A model generated the notes under the pieces. That model was not told the origin of the DNA. It searched no databases and was given only the letters and a program-made list of their open reading frames with translations. Positions 25,758 through 36,383 of a stretch of 64,000 nucleotides of DNA are shown piece by piece (the first letter of the stretch is position 1; the number at the start of each line of letters is the position of its first letter). Both the position numbers and the translations under genes were made by a program. The stretch is taken from contig NZ_JAGKJJ010000014.1 in NCBI RefSeq assembly GCF_020329505.1, forward strand, positions 62,001 to 126,000, read 5' to 3'. This stretch comes from Bradyrhizobium semiaridum (GTDB lineage Bacteria > Pseudomonadota > Alphaproteobacteria > Rhizobiales > Xanthobacteraceae).

Positions 25758-27140
25758 ATGTCTTTCACCATCGCCATCATCGGCCGGCCCAATGTCGGGA
25801 AGTCGACGCTGTTCAACCGGCTGGTCGGCCAGAAGCTCGCGCTGGTCGACGACGAGCCCGGGGTCACGCGCGACCGCCGCGAAGGCCGGGCGCGGCTCTA
25901 CGATCTCGACTTCACCATCATCGACACCGCCGGCCTCGATGAGGGCGCCAAGGGTTCGCTGACCGCGCGGATGCAGGAGCAGACCGAAACCGCGATCGCG
26001 CTCGCCGACGCCCTGATGTTCGTGATCGACGCCCGCGTCGGACTGACGCCGACCGATCGCGCTTTCGCCGACTTCGCGCGCAAGGCCAACAAGCCGGTGG
26101 TGCTGGTCGCCAACAAGGCCGAGGGCAAGCATGGCGAGTTGGGAGCGATGGAATCCTACGCGCTCGGCCTCGGCGATCCCGTGCAGATCTCGGCCGAGCA
26201 TGGCGAGGGCATGGGCGACCTCCACGAGGCGCTGAGCGCGCTGATGCCTGAAACTTCCGAGGAGGACGACGAAGCCGAGGACGACGAGGATATCTCCGAA
26301 GAGGAGGCCGCGCAGCGGCCGATCCGCGTCGCCATCGTTGGCCGTCCCAATGCCGGCAAGTCGACGCTGATCAACCACCTGCTCGGCGAGGAACGCCTCT
26401 TGACCAGCCCGGAGGCCGGCACCACGCGCGATTCCATCGCGGTCGAGATCACCTGGCAAGGCCGCGCCTTGCGGGTGTTCGACACTGCGGGCCTGCGCCG
26501 CCGCTCGCGGATCGAGGAGAAGCTGGAAAAGCTCTCGGTCGCCGATGCGCTGCGCGCGGTGCGCTTCGCCGAGGTCGTCGTGATGATGATGGACGCGCAG
26601 AACAAGTTCGAGGAGCAGGACCTGCGCATCGCCGACCTTGTCGAGCGCGAGGGCCGCGCTATCGTGCTTGCGGTCAACAAATGGGACCTCATCGAGCGCA
26701 AGCCGAACCAGATCTCGCAGCTGCGCATCGATGCCGATCACTGGCTGCCGCAGGTCAAGGGCGCGCCGATCGTCGCCGTGTCGGGCCTGATGGGCGAGGG
26801 CATCGACCGCCTGATGACGGCGATCCAGGAAGCCTATGCGGTCTGGAACCGGCGCCTGCCGACGTCCGCTCTCAATCGCTGGTTCGAACAGGCGATCCAG
26901 GCCAATCCGCCGCCGGCCGTCTCCGGCCGCCGGCTGAAGCTGAACTACATCACGCAGGTGAAGGCGCGCCCGCCGAGCTTCGTCTTGTTTTGCTCGCGCG
27001 CCGACGCGATCCCGCAATCCTATCTGCGCTACCTCATCAACGGCCTGCGCGAGACGTTCGACCTGCCGGGCACGCCGATCAGGATCACGCTGCGCGAGAA
27101 GGCCAACCCGTTCGCGCACAAGCGCAAGCGGCCATCGTGA
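25758..27140 (+). CDS. der: Ribosome biogenesis GTPase Der (EngA)
   Basis: 460 residues with two tandem G domains, unique to Der. The first P-loop is GRPNVGKST (9-17) and the second GRPNAGKST (near 196). An acidic linker (EEDDEAEDDEDISEEEAA, about 170-187) lies between them, and a KH-like C-terminal domain binds rRNA. It functions in 50S subunit maturation. ATG 25758 starts exactly at MSFTIAIIGRPN; the upstream extension has no homology. Last gene of the yfgM-lipoprotein-der run. Confidence 0.93.
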   Translation: MSFTIAIIGRPNVGKSTLFNRLVGQKLALVDDEPGVTRDRREGRARLYDLDFTIIDTAGLDEGAKGSLTARMQEQTETAIALADALMFVIDARVGLTPTDRAFADFARKANKPVVLVANKAEGKHGELGAMESYALGLGDPVQISAEHGEGMGDLHEALSALMPETSEEDDEAEDDEDISEEEAAQRPIRVAIVGRPNAGKSTLINHLLGEERLLTSPEAGTTRDSIAVEITWQGRALRVFDTAGLRRRSRIEEKLEKLSVADALRAVRFAEVVVMMMDAQNKFEEQDLRIADLVEREGRAIVLAVNKWDLIERKPNQISQLRIDADHWLPQVKGAPIVAVSGLMGEGIDRLMTAIQEAYAVWNRRLPTSALNRWFEQAIQANPPPAVSGRRLKLNYITQVKARPPSFVLFCSRADAIPQSYLRYLINGLRETFDLPGTPIRITLREKANPFAHKRKRPS

Positions 27141-27356
27141 GCGGACCGGCGCTCGCTGCCGCGCGTCGTGGCGAGCGGTCGCAGGTCCAGCCGAGCTGCT
27201 CCGGTCCGTCGCTCGCATAAGTGGCAATTCAGCAACAATTCGCGAATCTCGTCGAGGCCCGCTGGACTCTCGACCGGAAGCGGCGCAACCTAAGATTTCA
27301 ATACTTGAAATGATTAACCGCGCTGTTTTCTTGCGCGGGCGACGAGGATTATCGCG

Positions 27357-28331
27357 ATGAAGATTGCATTTTCAATCGCCGCTATTGCTTTGTCTTTTTT
27401 CGCCGGGGGATGCGCGATCCATCCGTTGCCGGAGGACGTGACCGGCGTGCCGACCTACCACATCGTGCGACGAATTCGATGCGAAGCGCGGGCGGCGGTG
27501 ATCCAGTCCGCCATCGATGGATTGAAGAACTATGGGGCGAGCTACGATCCCGAAGTCAAGCGAATTGCCACCGAATATGACGACGGCACGCGACCGATCG
27601 CAGCGTTCTCGTACAAGGATTTCCGCAATCCTTATATTCGCTCGGTAGTCCGGTTGTTCTACGACACAGGTGTCGCCTACAATTTCAACCTGGAGATGAC
27701 CGAGAATAATGATATCGGCACCGACATTAATCTGTTGAAACCGTTCACCGGCTCGTCGCTCACGATGGGCATCTCGGCAGATTTCAATCGCCAGCGAGTC
27801 AACACGCGTACCTTTACGATCACCGACACGTTCGGCGGTCTTATCAGGAACATCGGAGTCGACTACTGCGACCAGCAACACATGGTGACGGAAAACTACG
27901 TCTACCCGATCACCGGCAGGGTGGGCGTCGAGAAGATGGTTCACGACTTCATCAATATGACGCTGTTTGCAAATCTCCAGGGCAACACATCCGACGGCAA
28001 GGGCCCTCCGACGCTGGTTGATGCGCTCGAGTTCACCACGCTGATCTCGGGGTCGGCTACGCCGAGGATTACGTTCTCCCCGCTCGGAACCGGGCTCAGC
28101 GTGACGGATGCGAGCGTCACCGGGAAGCTCAGCCGAACCGATTTGCACAAGGTCACGATAGGCCTTGCGATCGACAAGGGCAGCGTGGACCAGGTGGCAC
28201 CGCTGCGTTCCACGCTGTTTACACCCTTGCTGACGGCAGATGGCGGACGCGCGGAACAGAAGGCTGCCGAGGCAGTCAATCAGGCGCTGACCAGCAAACT
28301 GTTCACACGCACGATCGTTCTCAACCGCTAA
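27357..28331 (+). CDS. Hypothetical lipoprotein
   Basis: 324 residues with a signal peptide and a lipobox-like FAGGC (Cys19). The mature protein is rich in beta-strand-like stretches and has paired cysteines (RRIRCEARAAV, VDYCDQQHM). I do not recognise a family. The gene is AT-richer at third codon positions than its neighbours (start MKIAFSIAAIALSFFAGG encoded with many T/A endings), consistent with more recent acquisition. A small basic-protein gene begins 17 bp downstream and is probably co-transcribed. Confidence 0.7.
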   Translation: MKIAFSIAAIALSFFAGGCAIHPLPEDVTGVPTYHIVRRIRCEARAAVIQSAIDGLKNYGASYDPEVKRIATEYDDGTRPIAAFSYKDFRNPYIRSVVRLFYDTGVAYNFNLEMTENNDIGTDINLLKPFTGSSLTMGISADFNRQRVNTRTFTITDTFGGLIRNIGVDYCDQQHMVTENYVYPITGRVGVEKMVHDFINMTLFANLQGNTSDGKGPPTLVDALEFTTLISGSATPRITFSPLGTGLSVTDASVTGKLSRTDLHKVTIGLAIDKGSVDQVAPLRSTLFTPLLTADGGRAEQKAAEAVNQALTSKLFTRTIVLNR

Positions 28332-28347
28332 CCAAAGGAAACCGACG

Positions 28348-28749
28348 ATGGCAAGGAAGGCAAAGTCACGTGGTGGCAAGGCCAGGCAAGCAAAGCAGGC
28401 CGGCAAAGCCAAGGTCGTGCCGACTTATATGACCGGGACCAAGCCGCTCAAGATCGGCTTGCACGACGTGATCAGCGTGATCGAGCTCGTCACCAAGCGC
28501 AAGCACGTCAACAAGCTCAAGCGAATTGCCAAGAAGCAAGAGATGGTCGTGCTGGTGGAGCCGCCGACCGTCAACCGCGTCAAGGACTTCATGGTCAAGC
28601 ACAAGATGCACGATCATCGGGTTGGAAAAATTGTCATCAATCCGCAACCCGGGCCATCCGTCGCGGAGAGTGTCCGGACGATGGCGCCGCGGCGGGTTGC
28701 TGCTGCGCCGCCGAAAAAGAAGTTCGAGTGCGATTTCAGCAAGCATTAG
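28348..28749 (+). CDS. Small highly basic hypothetical protein
   Basis: 133 residues with a Lys/Arg/Gly-rich start (MARKAKSRGGKARQAKQAGK), a central segment KIGLHDVISVIELVTKRKHV, and a C-terminal PPKKKFECDFSKH. It has no signal peptide or membrane segment, and the charge pattern suggests nucleic-acid binding (inference). I recognise no family. AAAGGAAACC is the ribosome-binding site. It follows the lipoprotein gene and shares its less GC-rich composition. Confidence 0.65.
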   Translation: MARKAKSRGGKARQAKQAGKAKVVPTYMTGTKPLKIGLHDVISVIELVTKRKHVNKLKRIAKKQEMVVLVEPPTVNRVKDFMVKHKMHDHRVGKIVINPQPGPSVAESVRTMAPRRVAAAPPKKKFECDFSKH

Positions 28750-28852
28750 CGCCGGGGCCTTCGGCAGAAGCCGGTCGAAAATGACGGTTTGCGAGTTGAG
28801 ACAAATGCTCTAACCACGGAGGGCAATCGACAATTGTTGGCCGGAGGCCGCC

Positions 28853-30094
28853 TTGAAAGACGACGTTTCACCGGCCGGCGCCGCCGTCATCTTCATCTTC
28901 ATCACGCTGCTGCTCGACATGCTCGCGCTCGGGATCATCGTTCCGATCCTGCCGAAACTGATCGAGGGGTTTGTCGACAACGACACGGCGAATGCGGCGC
29001 GCATCTTCGGTGTGTTCGGCTCGATCTGGGCGCTGATGCAACTGGTCTGCTCGCCGATCCTCGGTGCGCTGTCCGACCGCTTCGGCCGCCGGCCTGTGGT
29101 GCTGCTGTCCAACTTCGGCATGGCCGCCGATTATGTGCTGATGGCGCTGGCGCCGAACCTGATCTGGCTGGTCGTCGGGCGGGCGATCTCGGGCATCACG
29201 TCATCGAGCATTTCCACCGTGTTCGCTTACATCGCCGACGTCACGGCGCCGGAGCAGCGCGCCGCGATGTTCGGCAAGATCGGCGTCGCCTTCGGTGCCG
29301 GGTTCATCCTCGGACCCGCGCTGGGCGGCGTGCTCGGCCAGATCGATCCCCGCCTGCCGTTCTGGGCCGCCGCCGGCCTGAGCTTCGCCAATGGCCTCTA
29401 CGGGCTGTTGATCCTGCCGGAATCGCTGCCGGAAGAGCGCCGCTCGCCGTTCAAATGGAAGAGCGCCAATCCGATCGGCGCGCTGCATTTCCTGCGCTCG
29501 GACCCGACGCTGGCCGGCCTGTCGTTGGCGACGTTCTTCGGCCAGCTCGCGCATGTCGTGCTGCCCTCGGTGTTCGTGCTCTACGCCACCTATCGCTATG
29601 GTTGGGACACCGGCATGGTCGGCGCGGCGCTCGCGCTGGTCGGTCTCTGCGGCATGATCGTGCAGGGCGCGGCGATCGGGCCGATCGTGCAGCATCTCGG
29701 CGAGCGCAAGGCGCTGTTCCTCGGCCTCATCTGCGGCGCGGCCGGTTTCGTGATCTTCGGCGCGGCGCCGACCGGCCATCTGTTCTGGATCGGCATCCCC
29801 GTGATGGCGCTGTGGGGTATTTCCGGCGCGGCCAGCCAGGCACTGACGACGCGCCTCGTCGCCGCCGACCGGCAGGGTCAGCTGCAGGGTGCCACCAGCA
29901 GCGTGCAGAGCATCTCGGAATTGATTGGTCCGTTTCTGTTCACGCTGACATTCGCATATTTCATCGGCGACGGAGTGCCGCTGAAAGTCCCCGGCGCACC
30001 ATTCTATCTGGCGGCAGCGCTGTTGCTGTTTGCGCTGGCAATCGCCTGGCGCGCGACGTCGCAGAGGTCGCCCGTCACCAGTTCGGCGGATTAG
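28853..30094 (+). CDS. MFS efflux transporter, TetA/tetracycline-resistance-like
   Basis: 413 residues with twelve helices. The MFS motif A between helices 2 and 3 reads GALSDRFGRRPVVLLS, and GPALGGVLGQ (motif C, antiporter type) lies in helix 5. This places it in the DHA1/TetA-type drug:H+ antiporters. TTG start at 28853 chosen because GGAGG lies 5 nt upstream. The actual substrate is unknown; chromosomal TetA-like pumps of environmental bacteria often have no link to tetracycline. Confidence 0.85.
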   Translation: MKDDVSPAGAAVIFIFITLLLDMLALGIIVPILPKLIEGFVDNDTANAARIFGVFGSIWALMQLVCSPILGALSDRFGRRPVVLLSNFGMAADYVLMALAPNLIWLVVGRAISGITSSSISTVFAYIADVTAPEQRAAMFGKIGVAFGAGFILGPALGGVLGQIDPRLPFWAAAGLSFANGLYGLLILPESLPEERRSPFKWKSANPIGALHFLRSDPTLAGLSLATFFGQLAHVVLPSVFVLYATYRYGWDTGMVGAALALVGLCGMIVQGAAIGPIVQHLGERKALFLGLICGAAGFVIFGAAPTGHLFWIGIPVMALWGISGAASQALTTRLVAADRQGQLQGATSSVQSISELIGPFLFTLTFAYFIGDGVPLKVPGAPFYLAAALLLFALAIAWRATSQRSPVTSSAD

Positions 30095-30110
30095 TTCCCT
30101 GTCTGTCGGC

Positions 30111-30231
30111 ATCATTGCGAGGAGCAACGGCGACGAAGCAATCCATGCCGACGTGTATGCCGCTCGATGGATTGTTTCGCGGAGCCTGTTATCGGGCGCG
30201 CGTTCGCGCGACCCGTTGGCTCGCAATGACG
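30111..30231. repeat. Dispersed palindromic repeat, family C
   Basis: The left arm CATTGCGAGGAGCAACGGCG and AAGCAATCCATGC pair with the right-hand GATGGATTGTTTCGC and GGCTCGCAATGACG near 30217-30231. This CATTGCGAGGAGC...GCTCGCAATGACG design is a well-known rhizobial intergenic element. It lies between the MFS and binding-protein genes, which are convergent, and may act as a bidirectional terminator. Confidence 0.75.
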
Positions 30232-30347
30232 CGGATGGAGAAGTGCAGGTGGACAAAGCGCAAGCGTGCCCGCCATCCCGAGCACTTCGAGAATGGTGGG
30301 CAGGTCGCTAACGCTCCTTTGCCCACCCTACGGCGACTGCTCCACAG

Positions 30348-31574
30348 TCACTTCTTCAGCAACGGGCAGTCGCTGGCCTCGAGCGGCTTGGCTGCGTCTT
30401 CCGGCGCGATGGTGGCGATCAGCTTGTAATAGTCCCAGGGATACTTGGACTCTTCCGGCTTCTTCACCTCGAACAGATAGGCCGGGATCAGGCGGCGGCC
30501 GTCGGCGCGCAGCGGGCCCTTGCCGAACAAGGGATCGTCGGTCGGCAGTTCCTTCATCTTGGCGACGACCTTGGCGCCGTCATGCGGATTGCCGCCGAGC
30601 GCTTCCATCGCCTTGAGATAGTGCAGCACCATCGCGTAATTGCCGGCCTGGGTCATCGACGGCATCGGGTTCTTGCTGGCCAGTGCCGAGAAGCGCTTCG
30701 ACCAGGCGCGGGTCTGGTCGTTCATGTCCCAGTAGAAGGATTCCGTGAAGGTCAGGCCGTGCGCGGTCTTCAGCCCGAGCGAATGCACGTCGTTGATGAA
30801 CAGCAGCAGTGCCGCCAGCTTCTGGCCGCCGGAGACGATGCCGAACTCGGCCGCCTGTTTGATCGAGTTGGTGGTGTCGCCGCCGGCATTGGCGAGGCCG
30901 ACCACCTTGGCCTTGGATGATTGCGCCTGCAGCAGGAACGAGGAGAAGTCCGCGGTGTTGATCGGATGCTTGACGCCGCCGAGCACCTTGCCGCCATTGG
31001 CGGTAACGACCGCCGAGGTGTCGCGCTCCAGCGCGTGGCCGAAGGCATAATCCGCGGTGAGGAAGAACCAGGTATCGCCGCCGGCTTTCGTCAGCGCCTT
31101 GCCGGTGCCGTTGGCCAGCATGTAGGTGTCGTAGGTATAGGACACCGTATTCGGCGTGCAGGCCTTGCCGGTGAGGTCGGCGGTGGCGGCGCCCGAATTC
31201 AAGAGGACGATGTTCTTTTCCTTGACGAGGTTGTTGACTGCGAGCGCGACGCCGGAGTTCGGCGTATCGGCGATCGCGTCGACCTTCTCGTTGTCGATCC
31301 ATTGCCGGGCGATGTTGACGCCGACGTCGGGCTTGTTCTGGTGATCGCCGCTGAGGACGTCGATCTTCCAGCCCTTCTTGAGCAGGCCGGAATCCTCGAC
31401 CGCCATCTTGATCGCGACCACCGAATTCGGGCCGCCGATGTCGGCATAAAGGCTCGACATGTCGTTGAGCACGCCGATCTTGACCGTCTTGTCCTGCGCG
31501 AATGCGGACGTCGAGAAGCCAAATGCAGCGCAAGCGAGCAAAGCGGCGCAGCGCCGCGCGAACGTCGTTGTCAT
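30348..31574 (-). CDS. LivK-type ABC transporter substrate-binding protein (copy 2)
   Basis: 408 residues with a Sec signal peptide (MTTTFARRCAALLACAAFGF to AFAQ) and a Peripla_BP_6 fold. Nearly every motif of the 13119 copy is repeated: KIGVLNDMSSLYADIGG, GDHQNKPDVG, FFLTADYAFGHALE, NTADFSSFLLQAQ, NPHDGAKVVAKMKE. No permease or ATPase genes adjoin this copy, so it may feed the LivGFHM importer at 11.5-16.2 kb or one elsewhere. Start set at 31574, where GGAGGG precedes the ATG. The NHL gene lies upstream on the same strand. Confidence 0.88.
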   Translation of the reverse strand: MTTTFARRCAALLACAAFGFSTSAFAQDKTVKIGVLNDMSSLYADIGGPNSVVAIKMAVEDSGLLKKGWKIDVLSGDHQNKPDVGVNIARQWIDNEKVDAIADTPNSGVALAVNNLVKEKNIVLLNSGAATADLTGKACTPNTVSYTYDTYMLANGTGKALTKAGGDTWFFLTADYAFGHALERDTSAVVTANGGKVLGGVKHPINTADFSSFLLQAQSSKAKVVGLANAGGDTTNSIKQAAEFGIVSGGQKLAALLLFINDVHSLGLKTAHGLTFTESFYWDMNDQTRAWSKRFSALASKNPMPSMTQAGNYAMVLHYLKAMEALGGNPHDGAKVVAKMKELPTDDPLFGKGPLRADGRRLIPAYLFEVKKPEESKYPWDYYKLIATIAPEDAAKPLEASDCPLLKK

Positions 31575-31687
31575 GAAAATTCCCTCCACTGTCAAAAAAC
31601 CCGGACAGCCCTCTTGCGGAGCCTTTTTTGCCGGACGCTCGAGTTCCCGCTTAGCCTTTCCTTCGGCCAGCGGCAATCCGTCTAAAG

Positions 31688-31717
31688 CCGGATGACCTGC
31701 GTCGAAGCGTCATCCGG
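31688..31717 (-). terminator. Hairpin after the NHL-repeat gene
   Basis: Arms CCGGATGAC (31688-31696) and GTCATCCGG (31709-31717) are perfectly complementary around a 12-nt loop. They lie just past the stop of the NHL gene on the minus strand, followed on that strand by CTTTAGA. Likely a partial terminator separating the NHL gene from the downstream binding-protein gene. Confidence 0.5.
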
Positions 31718-31724
31718 GTGCCGA

Positions 31725-32846
31725 TTATTTGAGCGCATCCGAGGTCAGCCTGAACTTCTGGATACGCTTTCCGGTATCGACCTCGGCGGTATAGACGTTG
31801 CCCTTGGCATCGACTGCCAGCGCATGCACCCAGTGGAATTGCCCGGCATTGCGGCCGTTGCGGCCAAAGCTGCCGACCACGGTGCCGTCGTCGCGTCTGA
31901 TGATGCGGATCTCGTTGTTCTCGCCATCGGCGCTGAGCAGATAGGTCTGCTGCGGATCTGGCCACAGCGCGATGTCCCAGACCGCGCCGTTGCCGAGCGT
32001 GTTTTTCTCGAAGAAGAACTCTTTCACAAAGCTGCCGTCCTTCTTGAACACCTGGATACGGTTGTTGATGCGGTCGCAGACATAGACCAGCCCGTCATGG
32101 GCGATCTTCACGCAATGCACGGGATTGGCGAACTGCTGCGACACTGGCGCCTTGGGGTCATAGGGCGGCTGCTTGTCGTCGTCCGGCTTGTTGCCATAGG
32201 CGCCCCAGTGCCGCTTGTAGACGCCCGTCGTGGCGTCGAACACGATGACACGGCGGTTGCCGTAGCCGTCGGCGACGTAGATTTCGTTGGCCGCCTTGTC
32301 GATCGCGGTCTCCGCAGGCTTGCCGAGCTGCGTCGTGTCGTTCGAGCCCTTGCTCGGCGCGATCGTGCCGATCTGCGACACGAACTTGCCGTCGAGCGTG
32401 AACTTCAGGATCGCATTGTCATTGTCGGCATTGCCGCCGATCCAGACGAAGCCGCGTTCGTCGACCTCGATGCCATGCTCGCGGCCGACCCATTGATAGC
32501 CGTCGCCGGGGCCGCCCCAGGCGCGCAGCAGATTGCCGTCGGCGTCGAATTCGAGCACCGGCGGCGCGGAGACGCAGCATTTGGAGCGCGGCGGATTGAG
32601 CGCTGCGCCTTTCTCATCATCGGTCAGCGAACGCGGCCGATGGATGATCCAGACATGGCCTTGCCAGTCCATCGTGATGCCGCCGACCTGGCCGAGGATC
32701 CAGTTGTTCGGCAGCGGTTTTGGCCACGACGCATCGACGGCGAAGGTCGGGATTTCGGCGGCGGCAGCGGGTGGAGCGAAGAGCGCCAACGCGGAGAAAA
32801 TCAACCCGGACAGAGTGGAGCGCGCGCGATTGAAATTCGGCGTCAT
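31725..32846 (-). CDS. Secreted NHL-repeat beta-propeller protein
   Basis: 373 residues with a Sec signal peptide (LIFSALALFAPPAAAAEI), then repeated propeller blades of NHL type: GGITMDWQGHVWIIHR, EHGIEVDERGFVWIGG, EIYVADGYGNRRVIVF, HDGLVYVCDRINNRIQVF, and HALAVDAKGNVYTAEVDTG near the C-terminus. The DGYGNRRV and DRINNRIQV motifs resemble the peptidyl-alpha-hydroxyglycine lyase-like propellers. Periplasmic location likely. The catalytic role is not proven. It is followed by the binding-protein gene on the same strand. Confidence 0.8.
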   Translation of the reverse strand: MTPNFNRARSTLSGLIFSALALFAPPAAAAEIPTFAVDASWPKPLPNNWILGQVGGITMDWQGHVWIIHRPRSLTDDEKGAALNPPRSKCCVSAPPVLEFDADGNLLRAWGGPGDGYQWVGREHGIEVDERGFVWIGGNADNDNAILKFTLDGKFVSQIGTIAPSKGSNDTTQLGKPAETAIDKAANEIYVADGYGNRRVIVFDATTGVYKRHWGAYGNKPDDDKQPPYDPKAPVSQQFANPVHCVKIAHDGLVYVCDRINNRIQVFKKDGSFVKEFFFEKNTLGNGAVWDIALWPDPQQTYLLSADGENNEIRIIRRDDGTVVGSFGRNGRNAGQFHWVHALAVDAKGNVYTAEVDTGKRIQKFRLTSDALK

Positions 32847-32957
32847 GGTGCCTCCCGTGATTTTTCTTGGCGGTTGTCCCGCTTGGAAGCGCAGTCAATC
32901 GTGCAAAGTGGGCGAAGTCAATTGCGTGAGAGAGCCAAAGCTGACGCGTCAAATGAA

Positions 32958-33059
32958 GTCGTTATCGCCCGGCTTGACCGGGCGATCCAGTAGCCGCGGT
33001 CTATCGATTCAATCGCGGGCGCCGCGGCGTACCGGATCCCCGCTTTCGCGGCGACGACG
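32958..33059. repeat. Composite palindromic repeat (family B left end, family A-like right end)
   Basis: The left part GTTATCGCCCGGCTTGACCG and GGCGATCCAGTAGCCGCGG matches family B (20159). The right end ATCCCCGCTTTCGCGGCGAC instead has the CTTTCGC/GCGACGACG style of family A (3478, 33841). The two halves no longer pair along their length. It lies between two minus-strand genes. Confidence 0.6.
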
Positions 33060-33084
33060 ACCGAGGGCGTGGTGCGCCCGACGA

Positions 33085-33825
33085 TCACACGGGCGGCTGG
33101 AAATTCCGCAGCAGGCGCGCTTTGTAGTCGTAGAGTTTGCCGGTCTCGGTCCAGTCCGGTTTGCACATCGGCACGATGTACTCGGCGGCCATGTTCGGCG
33201 TATCCAGCGTCATCGGGTCTTCGCCGGGAAACACCTGCGCGCGCATCCTTGTGCGGATCGGGCCGGGGCTGAACAGGTTGACGCGCAGCGCCGTGTTGGC
33301 GGTCTCGTTGGCCCAGGAGCGCACCAGCGCCTCCAGCGCGGCCTTCGAGGTGGCGTAGGGGCCGAGATAGGCGTTGGCCTTGTGCGCGACGCCCGAGGTC
33401 ACGAACACCGCGCGGCCGGCATCGGACTGCCGCAGCAGCGGGTCCATGCAGCGGATCAGCTGGAAGTTGGCGGTGACGTTGATCGCCATCACGTCGTTCC
33501 ACGGCTTCAGCTCGATATGGCCGAGTGGCGAAGAGGGGCCGGCGGTGCCAGCATTGCCGACGAGGATGTCGAGCTTGCCGTGGCGCTCATGCAGCGCCGC
33601 GCCGAGCCGAGCGATGCCCTCGTAGTCGGTCAGGGTGAGCGGCACCAGTGTTGCGCTGCCGCCGTCCTTGCGGATCTCGTCGTCGAGCTCCTCCAGCCCC
33701 CCTTGCGTGCGCGCCACCGCGACGACATGCGCGCCGGCCTTGGCCAGTGCGACCGCGGTCGCATAGCCGATGCCGCGCGAGGCGCCGGTCACGAGGGCGA
33801 TACGGGAGGCAAGGAGTTTTGTCAT
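33085..33825 (-). CDS. Short-chain dehydrogenase/reductase, classical triad
   Basis: 246 residues with TGASRGIG (14-21), GNAGT for the NAG motif, and a complete Ser-Tyr-Lys triad: VTSGVAHKANAYLGPYATSK (Tyr in PYATSK). An NAD(P)-dependent oxidoreductase of unknown substrate. Unlike the SDR at 3608, its catalytic residues are all present. Transcribed toward the NHL gene; palindromic repeats flank it on both sides (32958 and 33841), isolating it as a single-gene unit. Confidence 0.85.
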   Translation of the reverse strand: MTKLLASRIALVTGASRGIGYATAVALAKAGAHVVAVARTQGGLEELDDEIRKDGGSATLVPLTLTDYEGIARLGAALHERHGKLDILVGNAGTAGPSSPLGHIELKPWNDVMAINVTANFQLIRCMDPLLRQSDAGRAVFVTSGVAHKANAYLGPYATSKAALEALVRSWANETANTALRVNLFSPGPIRTRMRAQVFPGEDPMTLDTPNMAAEYIVPMCKPDWTETGKLYDYKARLLRNFQPPV

Positions 33826-33840
33826 AGCGGGACCCTAGCA

Positions 33841-33968
33841 ATCGTCGTCCCTGCGAAAGCAGGGACCCATACGCCGCGGCGGCCGTGATGTGCAGAGCTG
33901 TTCGTAACCGATACCGCCCGAAAAAAACGAGGGTCGGTGGCTATGGGTCCCTGCTTTCGCAGGGACGA
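33841..33968. repeat. Long inverted repeat, family A
   Basis: CGTCGTCCCTGCGAAAGCAG (33842 on) is complementary to the right end CTGCTTTCGCAGGGACGACA (33950-33969), with GGGACCCATA pairing to TATGGGTCCC inside. The centre is unpaired and holds AAAAAAACGAGG. Shares arm design with 3478-3600. Lies between the SDR and purF, both on the minus strand, so it follows the purF stop. Confidence 0.8.
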
Positions 33969-33982
33969 CAGCGGTGAAGACC

Positions 33983-35551
<1,569 letters not shown>

Positions 35552-35576
35552 CGCCTCTCGTGAGGGGCCAAATACG

Positions 35577-36212
35577 TCATCGGCCCGCGGGTTTCTCGAT
35601 CAGCTTTTTCAAGCCGTCACGCGCAGGTTTGCTATAGCCATCGCCGGACGCCGGCGTCGCCTGATCGCTGGTATCGGCGGCGGAATCGTCGTCCGGCTTA
35701 TTCTTCTTGAACTTCTTTAAGATGGTGTTCTCGGGGTCGTCAGGCAAGAGCGACATCAGCCAATCCCCGGTTCCCTGCAGCACCACGCGGGACTTCGCCC
35801 CGGTGACCCAATCAGGCCGCTGCTTGTCCGGAACCAGCCAGGTGAAGAACATGAACGCCACGACCACGATCAGGAGGCCTCGGGCGAGGCCGAACAGGAA
35901 GCCCAGCGTGCGGTCGAGCGCGCCGATCCGCGAATCCAGGATCATGTCCGAGATCCGCACCGTAATGATGGAGACCACGATCAGCGTGCCGATGAACACG
36001 CCGGCCACCACGACCACGGCCGCGACCGTGTCGTTGTTGAAATAGGTCTTGGCGGTCGGCAGCAGCTTCGAGAACGCGTACAGCGTGACCAGCGCCGCGG
36101 CACCCCAGGCCGCGATCGACAGGATCTCGCGCATGAAGCCGCGCACCATGGCGAGCAGTCCCGAGATCAGCATGACCCCGAGCAGGACGAGATCGAGTAT
36201 CGTTATCGGCAT
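35577..36212 (-). CDS. cvpA: CvpA-family membrane protein
   Basis: 211 residues: four hydrophobic helices in the first 125 residues with the CvpA motifs LDLVLLGVMLISGLLAM, RGFMREILSIAAWG and RTLGFLFGLARGLLIV, then a hydrophilic tail ending in a Lys/Ser-rich segment. CvpA is needed for colicin V secretion in E. coli and for envelope integrity. Adjacent to purF in very many proteobacteria, as here (purF starts 25 bp downstream). Tail sequence is not conserved. Confidence 0.88.
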   Translation of the reverse strand: MPITILDLVLLGVMLISGLLAMVRGFMREILSIAAWGAAALVTLYAFSKLLPTAKTYFNNDTVAAVVVVAGVFIGTLIVVSIITVRISDMILDSRIGALDRTLGFLFGLARGLLIVVVAFMFFTWLVPDKQRPDWVTGAKSRVVLQGTGDWLMSLLPDDPENTILKKFKKNKPDDDSAADTSDQATPASGDGYSKPARDGLKKLIEKPAGR

Positions 36213-36383
36213 CGGCTGGTCAGGTCCGCTGGTACGTTTCGGTACGCTGTTTTGAACTCTCGCGAATCGGCGTGTCGGTGCCGTCCAAACTGAGGCGCAT
36301 CGGGGGCATCCGGCAAGGCCGGAGCGCCGCCTGTCCCGCGCGGCGGATGTATAGCTGTGGGGGCAGGGCGCGTCACGCCCGCT

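Noticed and set aside
24813..27227. 804-codon minus-strand frame over der and its upstream genes
   Set aside because: Shadow of the real plus-strand genes, which have clear GTPase motifs and ribosome-binding sites.
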